Assembly (NCBI GenBank): GCA_041650635.1
Contig: JBAZKV010000024.1
Coordinates: 1-25,825 of the forward strand
DNA from: Candidatus Margulisiibacteriota bacterium
GTDB lineage: Bacteria; Margulisbacteria; WOR-1; JAKLHX01; JBAZKV01
Length of the DNA: 25,825 nucleotides
Reading direction: 5' to 3'
The notes beneath the pieces are model-generated. The model made no database searches. It saw only the letters and a program-made list of their open reading frames with translations, and was not told where the DNA came from. Shown piece after piece: positions 22,904 to 25,825 of the stretch (positions are counted from its first letter, which is position 1; each line of letters begins with the position of its first letter). The position numbers and the translations under genes were made by a program.

Positions 22904-23682
22904 GGTTTGCTCTCCGAAATTATCACATCCGGCGAGCCCGGTCCTTTTAGCGTCCCCTCGTATTTGATGAACCTGTAGGGAGGAGCGGCCTCGAACCAGT
23001 AGCCGGAATCAGGTATCAGGTTGGAAAGCAGCCCAAAATCGGGTTTTAAGCCGATCCTATAGCAATCGACCGTTCTTGATCCCGAAGAGATCTGCTGCTT
23101 AGCATAATCGCTCGAAAGGGAGATCGGAACAGTGCCTCCGTCCGGGAACATGAGCGTTATGCTGCGCTTTTTAGCGGAATTGACCACCATATCGTACATA
23201 TAAAAGGTGAGGTCCTGATAATCCACTATACTGCCGGAAAGCGGAACGGTTTTTAAGACCTGTTTTCCGGTAAGGTAGTCCGCAAACTCTACAGAAAGCG
23301 TCCCATCCCCCCAGTCGTAGCTCCTGCGGCTGTACTGGTAGGTCCTGCCCTCGGATGTGGAGACCATGGTTATATTGTAGGTGGATATTTTGTCGCCGCT
23401 CAGAGCATAGTACCTGTCGATCTTCTCCTTTATGGTCCGTTCCTTCTCGGCGCGGGTGTTGTCCACCACCGCCACAATAAAGCTCTTTCCGGAAAAGGCG
23501 CGCTTTGCCGTGCTGTAGACGGCTTTTTCTATCTCGAGCCCGGAATTCTTATCAACTGTTGAGGTCGAAAAGCCGTTGCCCAAAAAATACATGGGAAAAG
23601 AGATGTTCTTTACTGCCAGAGCCGGAAGAGCAAAGGAACTCACCGCAAGAGCAGCAACAAACAGGACCGCTTTTGTTCTCAT
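22900..23682 (-). CDS. exported protein, DUF3108-like
   Basis: Start at 23682 (GGGGAGG 7 bases upstream) gives 260 residues with a clear signal peptide: MRTKAVLFVAALAVSSFALP, then ALA as probable cleavage site. The mature protein has DWGDGTLSVEFADYL, QDLTFYMYDMVVNSAKKRSI and a C-terminal YWFEAAPPYRFIKYEGTLKG, which together resemble DUF3108 periplasmic proteins (conversion of a tracked precursor, then a beta-rich end). The family function is not known to me. The in-frame upstream ATG at 23706 would spoil the signal peptide. Tail-to-tail overlap with the large orphan gene. Confidence 0.72.
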   Translation of the reverse strand: MRTKAVLFVAALAVSSFALPALAVKNISFPMYFLGNGFSTSTVDKNSGLEIEKAVYSTAKRAFSGKSFIVAVVDNTRAEKERTIKEKIDRYYALSGDKISTYNITMVSTSEGRTYQYSRRSYDWGDGTLSVEFADYLTGKQVLKTVPLSGSIVDYQDLTFYMYDMVVNSAKKRSITLMFPDGGTVPISLSSDYAKQQISSGSRTVDCYRIGLKPDFGLLSNLIPDSGYWFEAAPPYRFIKYEGTLKGPGSPDVIISESKP

Positions 23683-23737
23683 GCTATGCCTCCCCTCATG
23701 GGACAAATCCTAGCACATTATCGCCTCAAATAAAACT

Positions 23738-23765
23738 TTGAATTCCGGGGGTTTTTATGTATAAT
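23738..23765 (+). promoter_or_regulatory. promoter for the membrane protein gene
   Basis: TTGAAT at 23738-23743 and a perfect TATAAT at 23760-23765 are 16 bases apart. The start would be near 23772, with AAAGGAGG and an ATG at 23796 following. Confidence 0.6.
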
Positions 23766-23795
23766 GGCATTGTCCAAAATAAAGGAGGAAAAAGA

Positions 23796-24662
23796 ATGAG
23801 ACTAACAATAGAAGAGCTGTTTGACGGGTTCGAAGTGGCCGCCGATATGAAAAAGATACTTCTGGTCTTTGCGGGAACTCTTTTGGGCTGGCTCTGTTTC
23901 ATGTTCTTTGTCTGGGCAGGAGGGTTTGTAAAGAGCGACCTGGCCTTTGGAATACTGTCCGTGGTCGGCTATATCCTGAACTACGGCGTTTGCACTTTTG
24001 CCCTGGGAGCCTCCAACAGAATGGTCTATAAAGAGCTTACCACAGGCGAGTCGCTCTCTCCTGCCGAAGGCATCGCTTTTGCCAGAAAGAACCTGGGCTC
24101 TATCCTGTTCTCGCCTGCGGCTATCTTCATTATAGTGGCAGCGGTCCTTGCCGTTGAATTTGCCGTCTTCATGCTGGGAAGGTTCGATCTGATAGCCGTG
24201 GTCCTGTCCCTGCTTACCGCTCCGGCTATAATGCTAAACGCCGTACTGCTTGCCTGCGCCATGTTCGGCTCCGTGCTTACTCTTGCGGTGATAGCCGTGG
24301 ATGAGTCCGGTATAGCCGGCACCGTGGCCAAGATCTACACCCTGGTCAGAAGAGCTTCCATCCCTCTCATCATGTATATGTCCCTTGCTCTTCTTCTGGG
24401 GATAGCGGCCACGATGATAATCGCCCTTATCTTCGTTCTGGCCACTGTAATAAGCGTCATGATGTTCGGAGGGGCATCCCAGATCTTCATCAATCTGTCC
24501 GCCATGGAGGTGCCTGCTCTGTCCCTTCCGCTGCAGGCGGCAACAGTGATCGGTTTTATCTCGATCTATGTGCTGGCGGCAATGGTATTCACTTATCCTG
24601 TCATTCTGCTGCAGTCCTTTGCCACTTCGATCTATCTCAAGATCAAAGAGCATATCAAATAG
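23796..24662 (+). CDS. polytopic membrane protein of unknown function
   Basis: Start at 23796 has AAAGGAGG upstream (the longer frame from 23757 begins inside the promoter). The 288-residue protein has a short cytoplasmic N-terminus (MRLTIEELFDGFEVAADMKK) and about six membrane helices. The repeated pattern of long hydrophobic stretches split by polar loops (RMVYKELTTGESLSPAEGIA and IYTLVRR) resembles loosely the DUF7544/YciC-like integral membrane families, but I cannot assign it. It ends 16 bases before tRNA-Arg. Confidence 0.75.
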   Translation: MRLTIEELFDGFEVAADMKKILLVFAGTLLGWLCFMFFVWAGGFVKSDLAFGILSVVGYILNYGVCTFALGASNRMVYKELTTGESLSPAEGIAFARKNLGSILFSPAAIFIIVAAVLAVEFAVFMLGRFDLIAVVLSLLTAPAIMLNAVLLACAMFGSVLTLAVIAVDESGIAGTVAKIYTLVRRASIPLIMYMSLALLLGIAATMIIALIFVLATVISVMMFGGASQIFINLSAMEVPALSLPLQAATVIGFISIYVLAAMVFTYPVILLQSFATSIYLKIKEHIK

Positions 24663-24664
24663 CG

Positions 24665-24797
24665 GCGGACAAAAACAGGCGCTCGTAGCTTAACGGATAA
24701 AGCATTCGCCTACGAAGCGAAAGAGTGTGGGTTCGATTCCCTCCGAGCGCAGTTCATTTTCTGCACAAACTATTGTTGCGCCGTTTTTATTGTCCGC
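24665..24797. repeat. imperfect inverted repeat flanking tRNA-Arg
   Basis: GCGGACAAAAACAGGCGC (24665-24682) matches the reverse complement of 24778-24797 (GCGGACAA, then AAAC and GGCGC) with a small gap. The left arm runs into the tRNA acceptor stem. It may relate to the recombination site of the adjacent serine recombinase, or be chance. Confidence 0.4.
24679..24751 (+). tRNA. tRNA-Arg (anticodon ACG)
   Basis: Acceptor GCGCTCG (24679-24685) pairs with CGAGCGC (24744-24750), discriminator A. The anticodon arm TTCGC-CTACGAA-GCGAA gives ACG, read as ICG after deamination. T arm TGTGGGTTCGATTCCCTC. The recombinase gene on the other strand ends inside this tRNA, so the tRNA is a likely integration site. 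Confidence 0.94.
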
Positions 24798-25825
24798 AAT
24801 TTTCTTCTCATCGATTATTTTTTCGGCGGCGGAACCTTGGCGGAATTTTTTCGGGTGGGTGCAAAAAACTGTCTCCGTATTTTGTTTTGGCGCGCGCGCT
24901 TTTGTTATCGCAGAGCTATTAATCGATGCAGACGAGTAATTTGCGCCGTAAAATAATACCACCTCTATGACGTCTTTGGAATATAATATTTCTTTTACGT
25001 ACTTTTTCACGATCGCTCTTTTTTCGTAGGAACCGCTCAATTTTGACGCGGAAATGACCCTGTTAATGATTTCTTTCACTTTTTCGGAGGAATACAGGGA
25101 ACTCTGTATGCTTGGTTCAATTACTTTCGGAATACCCTGCTGTTGATAATTGAGCGTGAAGATCAAACTATCCAGATACTGCTGATTTTTAGCCATTTTA
25201 TCAAGATAATCCACAACATAAGCGTCAAGGCGATCGGAGCTGACCTGCCTTATGTCGCAAAATGATCTGTCCCGCTTAGTGACACATGAACAACGGTAAT
25301 AGAAATATCTGACCCGCCTTGAATTGCTGATCTTGTTTGTGAATACGGAACTCATAATAGAACCGCATTGTTTGCAATGAACAAGTCCAGGAAATAGCGA
25401 ATAGTTATAGGTCCTCATCACTTTTGGTCTTTCCTGTTTAAATTGCTGGGCCTGTTCAAACAACTCTTTGGATATGATCGGCTCATGCTGGCCCTGATAG
25501 ATACTGCCTTTATATTTGAGCAGTCCTGTATAGCTTATATTCCTGATAATCCTGAATATTGCAGATTTTGACAACGGAAGTCCTTTTCTGTCAAACATCT
25601 TTTGTGATTTAAGGTCTTTGTATATCTGACACATTGATCCTGTGACGATAATATTCTCAAAGATATATTTCACGGTTTTTGATTCCACGGGATCGATGAT
25701 AAGCTTTTTATTCTCCCGCTTGTAGCCAAACGGTGTGGTGCTGCAGCTCCACATACCTTTTTTAGCGCGTTCAAATATTTTGTCCTTAATTCTTTCACTG
25801 ATGAGCTCACGCTCAAATTGGCCAA
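24690..25825 (-). CDS. large serine recombinase, 5' part beyond the window
   Basis: The frame stays open to the right edge: upstream of the first ATG (25754) it reads QFERELISERIKDKIFERAK, the classical end of the resolvase catalytic domain, so the gene starts outside and at least 377 residues are visible. Then come the recombinase domain (PFGYKRENKKLIIDPVESKT ... GLPLSKSAIFRIIRNISYTG), the zinc ribbon (HCKQCG ... CSC ... CDI) and a C-terminal region. Such enzymes integrate and excise phages and other mobile elements. The stop lies inside tRNA-Arg, so the last 20 or so residues are encoded antisense to the tRNA. The tail may therefore be built partly from the target site. The rest of the element would lie to the right. 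Confidence 0.9.
   Translation of the reverse strand, partial: GQFERELISERIKDKIFERAKKGMWSCSTTPFGYKRENKKLIIDPVESKTVKYIFENIIVTGSMCQIYKDLKSQKMFDRKGLPLSKSAIFRIIRNISYTGLLKYKGSIYQGQHEPIISKELFEQAQQFKQERPKVMRTYNYSLFPGLVHCKQCGSIMSSVFTNKISNSRRVRYFYYRCSCVTKRDRSFCDIRQVSSDRLDAYVVDYLDKMAKNQQYLDSLIFTLNYQQQGIPKVIEPSIQSSLYSSEKVKEIINRVISASKLSGSYEKRAIVKKYVKEILYSKDVIEVVLFYGANYSSASINSSAITKARAPKQNTETVFCTHPKKFRQGSAAEKIIDEKKIADNKNGATIVCAENELRSEGIEPTLFRFVGECFIR

Noticed and set aside
24725..24939. 65- and 70-codon plus-strand frames after tRNA-Arg
   Set aside because: They begin inside the tRNA and lie antisense to the recombinase end; no start signals.

Overview
The window carries a compact flagellar locus from a Gram-negative-type (diderm) bacterium, probably of an uncultured candidate lineage. 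Supporting signs are a lipoprotein, several exported proteins, highly divergent flagellar proteins, tRNA genes without an encoded CCA, and short palindromic repeats around the tRNAs. The taxon cannot be fixed from sequence alone; a Margulisbacteria/WOR-1-like affiliation is only a guess. TGA, TAA and TAG all act as stops.

Layout: (1) 1-3000: leader and promoter, rho, a large stem-loop and terminator-like hairpin, murF. (2) 3013-6020: a strong promoter with a 17-bp palindrome drives a natural FliF-FliG fusion, motA, and a motB whose periplasmic part ends in LysM instead of a full OmpA-like domain. (3) 6056-6180: tRNA-Leu(GAG) with its own promoter, followed by a copy of its 3' tail. (4) 6290-16689: a second promoter and a tightly packed unit fliK-flgD-flgE-fliM-fliN-fliO-fliP-fliQ-fliR-flhB-flhA, two small unknown genes, and a short FliA-like sigma factor. 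(5) 16699-18341: two minus-strand genes, at least one of the SLOG/LOG Rossmann superfamily. (6) 18405-19094: tRNA-Gly(CCC), tRNA-Cys(GCA) and tRNA-Val(GAC). Gly and Val are surrounded by partial copies of their own heads and tails, each beside a hairpin. (7) 19141-24662: a small membrane protein and a lipoprotein (minus), a 906-residue orphan (plus), a DUF3108-like exported protein (minus), and a polytopic membrane protein (plus). (8) 24679 to the right edge: tRNA-Arg(ACG), overlapped by the 3' end of a large serine recombinase that runs off the window. This probably marks the edge of an integrated element.

The flagellar genes encode the C-ring/MS-ring core (FliF-FliG, FliM, FliN), the stator (MotA/MotB), the export gate (FliOPQR, FlhB, FlhA), hook assembly (FliK, FlgD, FlgE) and a sigma factor. 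FliE, FlgB/C, FliH/I/J, filament and chemotaxis genes are not in the window. The most notable points are the FliF-FliG fusion lacking the FliF RBM1/2 and FliG N-terminal domains, the MotB-LysM stator, a FliM without the CheY-binding motif, and the hairpin-plus-tRNA-fragment duplications.
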